From assembly GCF_963676285.1 (NCBI RefSeq), contig NZ_OY781063.1, positions 1,798,001 through 1,862,000 on the forward strand: a stretch of 64,000 bases of DNA, written 5' to 3'. The notes beneath the pieces were generated by a model. That model saw nothing but the letters and a program-made list of their open reading frames with translations, was not told where the DNA came from and did not search any database. The translations under genes and the position numbers were made by a program. Source of the stretch: an uncultured Sphaerochaeta sp. (lineage in GTDB: Bacteria; Spirochaetota; Spirochaetia; Sphaerochaetales; Sphaerochaetaceae). Shown here in pieces: positions 35,166 through 43,552 of this stretch; the first letter of the stretch is position 1, and the number at the start of each line of letters is the position of its first letter.

Positions 35166-37120
35166 ACATTACCTCTGAGTGCCTCAAGCAATGTCTCTCC
35201 GTCTACTGGGATTTTCCCGACCGGATAACCAAGGGCTTGTTCAAGGGCTGAGATAAACGCGCTGGTGATTACCCCTTTCAAAGCACTGGTGATTGAAGAA
35301 GAGATCTGCTGGCCTTCATCTTTTATGGTGATCTCAATATTGAATGTATCGCTATGGCTCAAAAGTGCTCCTGCCTCCCTGAGTGTAGTGACGATTGTGT
35401 GGCGGATCTTGCTTCTTAGGCTCTGTTCATCGAACACCCTGGAGAGGGACACAGCACACCACACCCTTCTTACCAGAGGCTGCAATGTGACTGAGTCAAT
35501 CTCCAACTCCAAGGCAGTTGCCACCCAGCTATTGCTGAGAAACATCGATCCTTTCATACCTGGTTGTTTCGGGGAGAGCACACTTTCACAGATAGGGAGA
35601 GGCTGGACAAATCGTTTCTCCTTGATCTGATTACAAGCCTTCTGAATCTGTTGAGGCATTCTTCCACTATTTGCGGTCAGTACCGAAGGACCACTGTCTA
35701 GCATCTCTTTTTGTTCCTCGACAAAGGAGATGTCGCTTTTTGAAACCTGCAGTTCCTCACTGATGATCTGCTTCCAGATCTCGGCGCTTGATCCGATGGT
35801 ATAAAAAGAGGTATTCACCTCGACCTTGTTGTTTGGGTTGAGGGTAATCTGTACAGGTTGTTGTGGTAGGGAACGGCATTCACTGCTGAATCCGCTTATT
35901 CCAGCTCCACAGGCGAGTGCTACCCCCCTGCTGTAGTTGAAGAATGTCGAGAGTTTGACACGCATCTGGGCCTGCATCTCATAGGCGGCGTTTTTTCTCT
36001 GGAAGTCGCTGGAGTCGCTGACTGTGGTTATGAGTTCCTTGAGCTTTGCATATTTGTCTGAACGGATGACCTGGCTGTGCGAAGTACTCTCTGAAGCAAA
36101 TTTCAACCGCCAGGTGAGGGGATTGTACCCACTGAGTTTTGCCAGGGCACTATAGTGAGATTCTGTTGAGCAGAGTGCATCACTGTAACCCAGATCCCCA
36201 AAGAAATGGGCTGGTCTTTTTCGAGATGTGTTGAATGTAATGGAGATGCTTAGCGACATCAAGCTATACAGCGGTACCAAGCCAGCGATCAGTTGATTGG
36301 CCATCTCATCACTGAACAGTGAAACACTTCCTTGGTCGACTACTGCCTCGATTGATTCAGCTTGGGCTCGACCGTCGCTGAAGAACCAGGTCTTTCGTTT
36401 GATGGTAAGGTCTGGGCGTATGCTCTCTGCATTGATAAGCATCTCGACCGGGCAGTTGCCTTTCAGGCAGGCAATGGATGCAATGGCACACATGGTGCTC
36501 GGTGTGATGAGCATCTCATCATGTGGGGCAAAGAACGGTTCTCGATGGATTACAATGCGGCGTTTGGGAATGCCTGTAACATCACTGACGGTCTCCCTGA
36601 CATGGCTTGGCCACTGGGTAGGCGTGGTGATATGCAGGATGTCATCCTCGACCACTACACTGATACGCGAGAGAGTATTGCTCTCATAATTGCTCCCACT
36701 ATAGCGATAGGTGCGCTCAAGGACTTCCAGACCTTCTTCCTTGATGGCTTCTTCCAGGTTGCCGAATTGGAAGGAGAATGGTTTTGCTTCCACAGGAGGA
36801 GACTCCTCCTCTCCACTGGGAAGCTGGTAAGAGATATTGATCTCCTTGCTTTTAAGCTGGACAGATTCAGTGTCATACCCAAAGAGAGCGAGAATGGGTT
36901 GGTGATGGTAGGAGATGACCGAGGAAGTGAGCAGGGGGGTGGAGGCATCCAGTACGCGCACACGGTTTGTTCCCGGGATATCTCTGGTGGTGACCAGTAC
37001 AAAATTGTTGTCCAACGTCGGTAGTGAGATTTCCTCTATTCGGCCGGCATCGACCGATGAGGTGACGATGTAGCCGTGAAGGGTGGTCACCTTGCCTGTC
37101 GATGATCGTTTGTCTGCCAT
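35162..37120 (-). CDS. Divergent molybdopterin-subunit homologue of XDH family
   Basis: The 652-residue protein occupies the large-subunit position of an XDH-like trio (ATGA overlap with the iron-sulphur gene) and shows scattered family features: an EEISLPTLDNNFVLVTTRDIPG-like N-terminal hammerhead region, TYRYSGSNYESN, and STMCAIASIACLKGNCPVEM. It is shorter than typical (about 750), and I cannot find the GxGE motif that holds the catalytic glutamate near the C-terminus. The aligned region reads SSSITSALKGVITSAF. The usual glycine-rich cofactor loops are weak. The start at 37120 has AGGA seven bases upstream. It may be catalytically altered or inactive. Confidence 0.7.
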   Translation of the reverse strand: MADKRSSTGKVTTLHGYIVTSSVDAGRIEEISLPTLDNNFVLVTTRDIPGTNRVRVLDASTPLLTSSVISYHHQPILALFGYDTESVQLKSKEINISYQLPSGEEESPPVEAKPFSFQFGNLEEAIKEEGLEVLERTYRYSGSNYESNTLSRISVVVEDDILHITTPTQWPSHVRETVSDVTGIPKRRIVIHREPFFAPHDEMLITPSTMCAIASIACLKGNCPVEMLINAESIRPDLTIKRKTWFFSDGRAQAESIEAVVDQGSVSLFSDEMANQLIAGLVPLYSLMSLSISITFNTSRKRPAHFFGDLGYSDALCSTESHYSALAKLSGYNPLTWRLKFASESTSHSQVIRSDKYAKLKELITTVSDSSDFQRKNAAYEMQAQMRVKLSTFFNYSRGVALACGAGISGFSSECRSLPQQPVQITLNPNNKVEVNTSFYTIGSSAEIWKQIISEELQVSKSDISFVEEQKEMLDSGPSVLTANSGRMPQQIQKACNQIKEKRFVQPLPICESVLSPKQPGMKGSMFLSNSWVATALELEIDSVTLQPLVRRVWCAVSLSRVFDEQSLRSKIRHTIVTTLREAGALLSHSDTFNIEITIKDEGQQISSSITSALKGVITSAFISALEQALGYPVGKIPVDGETLLEALRGNV

Positions 37121-37231
37121 GCGATGTTCCTCTCTCGAGTATGAAAGATACCATGTCCAGCCCTCGAGGGCAATGAGAGAAACCACCTACTCCGCTTGCA
37201 AGGCAAGGGTGCAAGCCGTACAATTGGGACT

Positions 37232-39337
37232 ATGAATACCCATGAATCATCACACCTCGATGAGGTTCGTTCCCTGATAGACCAGCTTTCTCGATACCAG
37301 AGGGCTTATTATGTTGATAACCAGCCCTTGGTAAGCGACACAGAGTATGACCGTCTCTTCGACCGGTTACAGGATTTGGAGAGCCGATATCCCTCCCTGC
37401 GTTTTCCAGATTCCCCCACCCAGAGGGTTGGAAGTGATCTGGATGCAACCTTCCCCGAAGTGCAACACACCATCCCGGTGCTGAGCCTAGACAAGGTGTA
37501 TGCCGATAGTGAACTACTCTCCTGGATTGAGCGAACGGAAACAAAGGTTTCCCGTGATCTTGGGATTGTCATAGAGGAAAAGATTGATGGCATTTCAATC
37601 GTGCTCTATTACGAGGAAGGGTATCTGGTGCGAGCTGTAACTCGAGGAAATGGGACCATTGGTAATGACGTAACGGCCAATGTGAAGACCATTGCTTCCA
37701 TTCCATTGCGGCTGAGTGAACCAGTAACAGTGGCCGTTAGGGGTGAGGTCTACCTTCCGAAAGACAAGTTTGAAACGCTCAACTCCCAGATGGAGGTTCC
37801 CTATGCAAATCCAAGAAACCTTGCTGCTGGAACCATTAGAAGGATCAAGAGCAGTGAGGTTGCAAAGGTTCCTCTCCAGATATTTGCCTATGAAGGATTC
37901 TGGGATGGGGAGACTGAGATCAAGGACCACCTTTCCATCCTCAGCAAGCTGGTTCACTATGGTTTTCGGGTGAATCCAAGCTTCGGTTACTTTACCAGAT
38001 CTGCAGAGAGAGCAAAGGCTCAACTGAAAGAAGCCAACCTGGAGGGGTTTGGCGGCAGCTACGATGATATCGCCACCTATATTCAGCACCATACCAATAG
38101 ACGTGCTTCACTCGGGTATGAGATAGATGGCCTGGTGGCCAAGGTAAATGAGCTTGCGGTCCGTTCTCAGCTCGGGTATACGGCCCATCATCCACGATGG
38201 GCGATGGCCTACAAGTTCGAATCTCCACAGGCTCAGACAATCTTGCTCTCCATTGATCTGCAGGTTGGGAGAACAGGACGGGTCACCCCGGTTGCGCGGG
38301 TCAAGCCTGTGCAGGTCGCTGGTTCCACCATCAGCAACATCACACTCCACAACCAGGATTACATCAATATGTTGGAATTGGCTCTTGGGGATGTGGTTGA
38401 GATTTCCCGTAGAGGGGATGTAATCCCAGCAGTGGAACGGGTGATTGAGAAGAATGAAAACTCTGAGGGGGTCTATATGATGGAGCCCTTCTGCCCTGTA
38501 TGCGGTACGGGTTTGGTGGAGAAGGGAGCGCACACCTTTTGTCCCAACCCCCAGTGTCCTGCGCAGGTACGGGGTCGTATAGAGTTTTTTATTTCCAAGG
38601 GCGGAATGGATATCGACAACTTTGGTCCTGAGACGGCAGCTGTCCTTATTGAGCAAGGAGTCTTGCAGGATATACCGGATATCTACAGGATTGATTATAG
38701 AAAGGTCCTTGGTGAGTTGAGTGGGTTTGGGGAGAAGAAGATTCTCCTGCTTGAAAAGGGCGTTGAAGAATCCAAGAAAAGGAGCTTCACCCAGGTGCTT
38801 ATCTCCTTGGGCATCCCTGAGCTTGGGAAGAAAGGTGCCCAGATCTTGATTGAGTCTGGTCTGGACAGCATGGAAAAGCTCCTTGATGTTGCCAGACGCC
38901 AGGATGTGGAGAGACTTACCAGCATCAAGCAGATCGGGGAGAAGAGTGCAAAGCTCTATATTGATGCATTGAATGATCCCACGATGCAGGAGCGTATTGC
39001 TGCGTTGGCGAGTTTCGGCTTGGCAATGGAGGAGAAGGAAGAGGCACATGCCTTGGTGAATGAAAGCTTTTCTGGCCAGGTGTGGTGCGTTACCGGCTCC
39101 TTCGAGCACTTCAATCCTCGCTCCAAGGCAATGGATGAGGTACTCAAGCGGGGTGGGAGAACGGTAAGTGCTGTTACAAGCAAGACAACCCACCTGCTTG
39201 CCGGTAGCGGCGGAGGAAGCAAGCTCAAGAAAGCGCAGGAAATCGGGATAACCATTGTGGATGAGCCAAGCTTCCTGGCCATGTTGGGTGAAGGGGAGAA
39301 GAAGAGGGAGGAAATGCAAGGCGAATTCTCTTTTTAG
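37232..39337 (+). CDS. ligA: NAD-dependent DNA ligase
   Basis: LigA seals nicks in replication and repair using NAD. The 701-residue protein has the Ia domain (YYVDNQPLVSDTEYD), the adenylated lysine in EEKIDG (K117), an OB fold, a four-cysteine zinc finger (CPVCG...CPNPQCP), helix-hairpin-helix repeats and a C-terminal BRCT domain (about 625-690). The start at 37232 is the ATG that aligns with the family; a TTG at 37196 is rejected. It is divergent from the XDH-like trio. Confidence 0.97.
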   Translation: MNTHESSHLDEVRSLIDQLSRYQRAYYVDNQPLVSDTEYDRLFDRLQDLESRYPSLRFPDSPTQRVGSDLDATFPEVQHTIPVLSLDKVYADSELLSWIERTETKVSRDLGIVIEEKIDGISIVLYYEEGYLVRAVTRGNGTIGNDVTANVKTIASIPLRLSEPVTVAVRGEVYLPKDKFETLNSQMEVPYANPRNLAAGTIRRIKSSEVAKVPLQIFAYEGFWDGETEIKDHLSILSKLVHYGFRVNPSFGYFTRSAERAKAQLKEANLEGFGGSYDDIATYIQHHTNRRASLGYEIDGLVAKVNELAVRSQLGYTAHHPRWAMAYKFESPQAQTILLSIDLQVGRTGRVTPVARVKPVQVAGSTISNITLHNQDYINMLELALGDVVEISRRGDVIPAVERVIEKNENSEGVYMMEPFCPVCGTGLVEKGAHTFCPNPQCPAQVRGRIEFFISKGGMDIDNFGPETAAVLIEQGVLQDIPDIYRIDYRKVLGELSGFGEKKILLLEKGVEESKKRSFTQVLISLGIPELGKKGAQILIESGLDSMEKLLDVARRQDVERLTSIKQIGEKSAKLYIDALNDPTMQERIAALASFGLAMEEKEEAHALVNESFSGQVWCVTGSFEHFNPRSKAMDEVLKRGGRTVSAVTSKTTHLLAGSGGGSKLKKAQEIGITIVDEPSFLAMLGEGEKKREEMQGEFSF

Positions 39338-39399
39338 GGTCGTTTTAGTGACATTTCTCCAGAAAACGTATATACATACCCATGACTGGAGGACAGAAT

Positions 39400-40698
39400 A
39401 TGCATGTACTAGCAAAAGAACTGAATGAGACGTTGCAGGGAACCATCGTGGACGCAATGCTCTCCGACGTAGGACGAAGGATGTTTTTCCCCAAGGGGAT
39501 CGTCGCCCAAAGCGCCGAAGCCGGCAAAAAAGCCACTCGGTTCAATGCCACCATCGGGATGGCTACATCCGGTGGGCAACCGATGTATTTGTCGGACATT
39601 TATCATCAGTTTACTGATAACGCCTTCAAGCCCTCCGAATTGTTTTCCTATGCACCAGGTGGCGGAGATCCCGCACTTAGGGCCTTGTGGAAAGAACAAA
39701 TGATCGTCAAAAACCCAACTCTGAAGGGAAAGACCTTCAGCCTTCCGGCTGTCACCGCTGGGTTGACACATGGGCTGCAGATGATGGCTCAGCTTTTTGT
39801 CCAGGAAGGAGACACCTTGGTGATTCCCAACCTTGCCTGGGACAACTATGAGCTGATCTTTACTCATCAAACGGGAGCTTCCATCAAGACATTCGACCTT
39901 TATACAGCTGAAGGTGGGTTCAATGTGGATGGTATGCGTGAAGTATTGGCTGGAATCCCCGATAAAAAGGCACGCATTCTACTCAACTTCCCCAATAACC
40001 CGACCGGATATACCCCAACCAAGCGGGAGATGCAGGCTATCGCCGATACCCTTGTTTCGCTTGCTGAAGAGGGAATGCAGTTGATGGTACTCAGTGACGA
40101 TGCCTACTTTGGCCTTTTCTTTGAGGATGACTCGGCTACTGAGAGCTTGTTCTCTCTGCTTTGTGATGCCCATCCAAATATTCTTGCTGTCAAGTGTGAT
40201 GCTGCCACCAAGGAAGATATGGTCTGGGGTTTCCGTATTGGATTCATTACCTATGGAAGCAAGAACCTGAGTGAAGCACACTATGATGCCTTGAATAAGA
40301 AGACGTTGGGTATTATCAGGAGTACCGTTTCCAACTGTGACCGACCAGGTCAGAGTTTACTGCTCAAGGCGATGCGTTCTGGAGCGCAGTATGAATCTGA
40401 TAAGTTGGCAGCCAAGGTGGAGATGGAGAGACGCTACAGGACGCTCAAGGAAGCCTTGAAGAAGCATGAAGGTAACGATTTACTCAAACCTCATCCGTTC
40501 AACAGTGGATACTTCATGGCTTTTGATTGCAAAGGAAGTGCAGAGCAACTGCGCAGACATTTGCTTGATACCTATCAGGTTGGATGCATCAATATTGCCG
40601 ATGTTACCCTAAGACTCGCCTATTGTTCGGTAGAATGTGATAGAATAGCTGAACTGGTTGATGTTGTGTACCAGGCGGCAGGAGAGGTATGGAACTAA
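39400..40698 (+). CDS. PLP-dependent class I/II aminotransferase
   Basis: The 432-residue fold-type I enzyme has the substrate/PLP motifs NFPNNPTGYTP (about 195), VLSDDAYFG (about 235) and the probable Schiff-base lysine in CDAATKEDMVWGFRIGF (about K275). The N-terminal region (ATSGGQPMYLSDIY) is unusual. The start at 39400 has GGAGGA six bases upstream. The next gene overlaps its end by 10 bases. It resembles the aspartate-aminotransferase-like group seen in spirochaetes and Firmicutes; the substrate is unknown. Confidence 0.88.
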   Translation: MHVLAKELNETLQGTIVDAMLSDVGRRMFFPKGIVAQSAEAGKKATRFNATIGMATSGGQPMYLSDIYHQFTDNAFKPSELFSYAPGGGDPALRALWKEQMIVKNPTLKGKTFSLPAVTAGLTHGLQMMAQLFVQEGDTLVIPNLAWDNYELIFTHQTGASIKTFDLYTAEGGFNVDGMREVLAGIPDKKARILLNFPNNPTGYTPTKREMQAIADTLVSLAEEGMQLMVLSDDAYFGLFFEDDSATESLFSLLCDAHPNILAVKCDAATKEDMVWGFRIGFITYGSKNLSEAHYDALNKKTLGIIRSTVSNCDRPGQSLLLKAMRSGAQYESDKLAAKVEMERRYRTLKEALKKHEGNDLLKPHPFNSGYFMAFDCKGSAEQLRRHLLDTYQVGCINIADVTLRLAYCSVECDRIAELVDVVYQAAGEVWN

Positions 40699-41069
40699 AA
40701 GCGAAGCTCTACCTCGTTGACGAGGAAGGGAATAAATTCATGGGAATCGGGGTGCTGTGGTTGCTCGAGCAAGTTGAGCAGCAGAACTCATTGCGCAAGG
40801 CAGCCTCTGCTTTGGGTATCTCCTACTCCAAGGCCTTTGCCATGGTCCAAAACCTGGAAAAGGGTCTTGGTGTTCCCGTCCTCAATCGGCGAAAAGGTGG
40901 AGCCAACCGTGAAGGTGCGACACTGACGGAGTTTGCTTTACAGTTTCTTGCACTATACCGAGAATTCAACAAGCGGGCCAAAGGGAGTCTTTCCACTCCT
41001 TTTTCCAGGTTCAAGGAAGAATTGGGTTCGCTGCTTGAAGAGTATGATGAACATGGAGGCGAGGTCTAA
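40689..41069 (+). CDS. ModE-type winged-helix DNA-binding protein
   Basis: The 126-residue protein matches the N-terminal DNA-binding domain of ModE: GVLWLLEQVEQQNSLRKAASALGISYSKAFAMV, quoted in pieces as GIGVLWLLEQV and LRKAASALGISYSKA (about 30-58), then LGVPVLNRRKGGANREGATLT. It lacks the C-terminal molybdate-binding MOP domains, so it may not sense molybdate directly. It overlaps the aminotransferase (10 bases) and the pfk gene (one base, TAATG). Whether it regulates the Mo-enzyme-like genes 4 kb away is unknown. Confidence 0.8.
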   Translation: MELKAKLYLVDEEGNKFMGIGVLWLLEQVEQQNSLRKAASALGISYSKAFAMVQNLEKGLGVPVLNRRKGGANREGATLTEFALQFLALYREFNKRAKGSLSTPFSRFKEELGSLLEEYDEHGGEV

Positions 41070-42406
41070 TGAATAAGAAGATGGATTTTTCCATACCTAG
41101 TCTGGGAGTAGCAAAGATTTCCTCCCCGATTATCATGAGTACATCCCAGAATGATGGGCAGGCTGATTATGTGGATGATAGTGACCATATTCTCTATGGC
41201 ATCGATACTGATATTGATAAGGATGGCCATCCAGTCCCTCGCCATGAGGAGACTGTAGAGCTTGCCGGTCCACGCTCCAAAATTTACTTCAACCCTGCCC
41301 ATGTACATGCGGCAATTGCCACCTGTGGTGGTATCTGCCCAGGTTTGAATAATGTTATCAGGGCTGTGGTTCGCTGTTTTTGGTATCGCTATGGGGTCAG
41401 GAGGATCAGTGGTATCCAGTTTGGTTATCAGGGCTTGCTCGAGAACAGCCCCTGGCCCTTGATCCCGCTTGATCCGGATGTTGTTGATGATATACAGGAG
41501 AAAGGGGGGACCATTCTTGGCTCTGCTCGTGGTGGAGGCAAGCAGGTTGAAGAGATTGTCGACTCCCTGGAGCGACTGAATATCAATATTCTGGTCACTG
41601 TAGGAGGAGATGGCACCCTCAGAGGTGCATGGGAAATTTATGAAGAGGTCAAGAAACGAGGATTGAAGATTTCAATCATTGGAATCCCGAAGACCATTGA
41701 CAATGATCTCTCATTCATTCAGAGCTCCTTTGGAGTGGACACTGCTGTCCAGATGGCTGTTCCTGTAGTGCGTAGTGCCCACGTGGAAGCGAAAAACTCC
41801 ATTCACGGTATTGGCTTGGTTAAGGTGATGGGACGTGAGTCTGGTTTTATCGCCGCCCAGACAGCCCTTGCTCAGAGTGATGTAAACTTCTGTCTGATCC
41901 CTGAGAACCCGTTTGACCTATATGGACCCAATGGATTGCTCGAGCATCTCAGGAGAAGAGTCCTTGACCGCGGACATGCGGTTATCCTGGTCAGTGAAGG
42001 GGCAGGGCAGGACTTGGTTCCTGAAACGGGTGAGAAAGATGCCTCTGGGAATGTGAAGTATCATGATATCGGGGTGTTCTTAAAGGATAAGATTATCGAG
42101 TACTTCAAGAAAGAGGGCATTGAGACCAATGTGAAGTACATTGATCCTTCCTACATCATTCGTAGTGCTTCTGCTGATTCCTATGATTCCATTTACTGTG
42201 CTCGTCTCGGTGCACATGCTGTACACGCAGCAATGGCAGGGAAGACCCAGGCCTTGATTGGCTTGCTTCATAATCGATTCGTTCACCTACCGATCAGCTT
42301 GGCGGTTTCCAGCCGCAACCATGTGGATCTGGAAGGTTCCTTGTGGAGGGATGTACTGGAAAATACTCGCCAGCCGATGTCGATGAAGAATTTTAACTTC
42401 GACTAG
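41069..42406 (+). CDS. 6-phosphofructokinase, long group II clade (TP0108-like)
   Basis: The 445-residue protein is of the long PFK clade shared with spirochaetes, plants and trypanosomatids. GGICPGLNNVIR, GGDGTLRGA and PKTIDNDL are visible. The GGDGT glycine (position 104 in E. coli numbering) marks ATP users, while Lys in PKTIDND (position 124) is common in pyrophosphate users. The G/K combination is known from ATP-dependent trypanosomatid PFKs, so ATP is likelier, but the donor cannot be decided. It forms a tight overlapping set with the two genes before it. A terminator follows. Confidence 0.9.
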   Translation: MNKKMDFSIPSLGVAKISSPIIMSTSQNDGQADYVDDSDHILYGIDTDIDKDGHPVPRHEETVELAGPRSKIYFNPAHVHAAIATCGGICPGLNNVIRAVVRCFWYRYGVRRISGIQFGYQGLLENSPWPLIPLDPDVVDDIQEKGGTILGSARGGGKQVEEIVDSLERLNINILVTVGGDGTLRGAWEIYEEVKKRGLKISIIGIPKTIDNDLSFIQSSFGVDTAVQMAVPVVRSAHVEAKNSIHGIGLVKVMGRESGFIAAQTALAQSDVNFCLIPENPFDLYGPNGLLEHLRRRVLDRGHAVILVSEGAGQDLVPETGEKDASGNVKYHDIGVFLKDKIIEYFKKEGIETNVKYIDPSYIIRSASADSYDSIYCARLGAHAVHAAMAGKTQALIGLLHNRFVHLPISLAVSSRNHVDLEGSLWRDVLENTRQPMSMKNFNFD

Positions 42407-42428
42407 GCAGGTAACTTGTACCAAGAGG

Positions 42429-42456
42429 GGGAGGTCTTCAAAGGCTTCCCTTTTTT
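42429..42456 (+). terminator. Terminator after pfk
   Basis: A six-pair stem (GGGAGG / CTTCCC, one G-U) with a ten-base loop is followed by six T. It lies 23 bases behind the pfk stop. Confidence 0.75.
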
Positions 42457-42553
42457 ATGCTCCAACGCAAGATGTTTTCCATACAACAGATTTTCAAGAC
42501 AATATGTAAAGATTTTTTACAAACCTTGGATAATTTTTAGAAATTGTGCTGGT

Positions 42554-42582
42554 TTGTGACATAACTTTCTATCCAGTAATTA
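42554..42582 (+). promoter_or_regulatory. Upstream promoter candidate for the small RNA region
   Basis: A -35 TTGTGA (42554-42559) and a -10 TAATTA (42577-42582) are 17 bp apart within very AT-rich DNA. An RNA started here would be about 190 nt long to the terminator at 42777. Confidence 0.35.
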
Positions 42583-42621
42583 AAAAGAAAGTTAAAAAAA
42601 TGTAAAAACTTCAAAAACCCT

Positions 42622-42649
42622 CTTGATTAAAATATTAGTTATGTACTAT
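42622..42649 (+). promoter_or_regulatory. Proximal promoter candidate for the small RNA
   Basis: A -35-like CTTGAT (42622-42627) and a -10 TACTAT (42644-42649) are 16 bp apart, preceded by A/T tracts resembling an UP element. Predicted start is about 42656. Confidence 0.4.
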
Positions 42650-42655
42650 TGTCTG

Positions 42656-42777
42656 ACTCAGAAAGAGAACGACATGCTTCTGCACCCGTTGGGTCGGTTA
42701 GCAACGAAATCGGATTTTTTCTAACCTCCTTTTGTTCCCCCTAGGGTTTAACCTCCTTTTCCCTGGGGGGTTTTTTT
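42656..42777 (+). ncRNA. Candidate small RNA with two anti-Shine-Dalgarno-like motifs
   Basis: The 414-base gap between pfk and the HAD gene has no credible reading frame but has its own promoter candidates and a very strong terminator. The predicted ~122-nt RNA contains a small hairpin (CGTTG / CAACG at 42687-42691 and 42702-42706). This competes with GGTTAG / CTAACC (42696-42701 and 42721-42726). The 12-base sequence TAACCTCCTTTT occurs twice, at 42722-42733 and 42749-42760; the second lies in the loop of the terminator. CCTCCTTT matches the 3' end of 16S rRNA, so these loops could pair with ribosome binding sites. A leader of the HAD gene is the alternative. Confidence 0.45.
42737..42777 (+). 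terminator. Strong terminator of the small RNA candidate
   Basis: A ten-pair stem (CCCCCTAGGG / CCCTGGGGGG, one wobble) with a 14-base loop carrying CCTCC is followed by seven T. It lies 43 bases before the HAD gene, in the same direction. Confidence 0.85.
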
Positions 42778-42820
42778 ATTCATTGACGCCTTCTGGTAAA
42801 GAGCGTATCATCTGCGAACA

Positions 42821-43552
42821 ATGACAAGACAACCTATCAATACAATACTCTTTGATCTTGATGGAACCTTGCTGCCACTTGATCAAGATCAATTCATCCA
42901 GGATTACTTCTCTCGTTTTGTAATAAAAGGACAGGAACTCGGGTATTCCCCTGAGTTGCTCTTGACTGCATTGCAGCGTGGTATTACCACCATGGTCTTG
43001 AATGATGGATCCCTGTCCAACAAGGAACGGTTCGACCGAGTGTTTGAAGAGTCAAGTGGTATTAATGCAGCAGAATTCAACGAACGGTTCGCCCCATTCT
43101 ATCATCATGAGTTTGATCTTCTGCGCCGACATGCATCACCCTCCCCATTTGCAAGGGAAATCGTGCAGGAGGTCAAGAGAAAGGGGTATACCGTGGTGCT
43201 TGCAACCAATCCTCTCTTCCCCTGGCAGGGAACAGAAGCTCGCCTTGGTTGGGCTTATCTTGCATCCTCGCAATTCTCGCTCGTGACTACCTATGAAGAC
43301 TTTCACTATGCAAAGCCAAATCTCGACTACTATCGTCAGATACTGCAACTGCTGGGCAAGGAGGCTTCCTCGTGTCTCATGGTCGGTAACGATGTTGAAG
43401 AGGATATGGTTGCCCGAGAGTTGGGCATGGAGGTATATCTGGTTACTGATTACTTGATAAACAACAAGAACAAGGATATTAGCGGTTACCGTACCGGTTC
43501 CCTTCAGGAACTGGCCACCTTCATTAAGGAGCTTCCCCCATGCAACAGTTGA
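42821..43552 (+). CDS. HAD-superfamily hydrolase
   Basis: The 243-residue protein has the HAD motifs: FDLDGTLLP (nucleophile Asp, about residue 12), the LATNP segment (motif II, about 128), the motif III lysine near YAKPN, and MVGNDVEEDM (motif IV, about 190). The cap is helical (C1 type). It is likely a small-molecule phosphatase; the substrate is unknown. It follows the terminator at 42777 and overlaps the transporter gene by 13 bases. No ribosome site is apparent before the ATG. Confidence 0.88.
   Translation: MTRQPINTILFDLDGTLLPLDQDQFIQDYFSRFVIKGQELGYSPELLLTALQRGITTMVLNDGSLSNKERFDRVFEESSGINAAEFNERFAPFYHHEFDLLRRHASPSPFAREIVQEVKRKGYTVVLATNPLFPWQGTEARLGWAYLASSQFSLVTTYEDFHYAKPNLDYYRQILQLLGKEASSCLMVGNDVEEDMVARELGMEVYLVTDYLINNKNKDISGYRTGSLQELATFIKELPPCNS

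Noticed and set aside
35162..37120. Frameshifted or decaying XDH large-subunit gene
   Set aside because: The frame is fully open with a good ribosome site and coupled neighbours, so divergence rather than decay is the better reading.
38108..39457. A 449-codon open frame antisense to ligA
   Set aside because: It lies opposite a clear DNA ligase, has no ribosome site and no recognisable domain; it is a codon-bias shadow.
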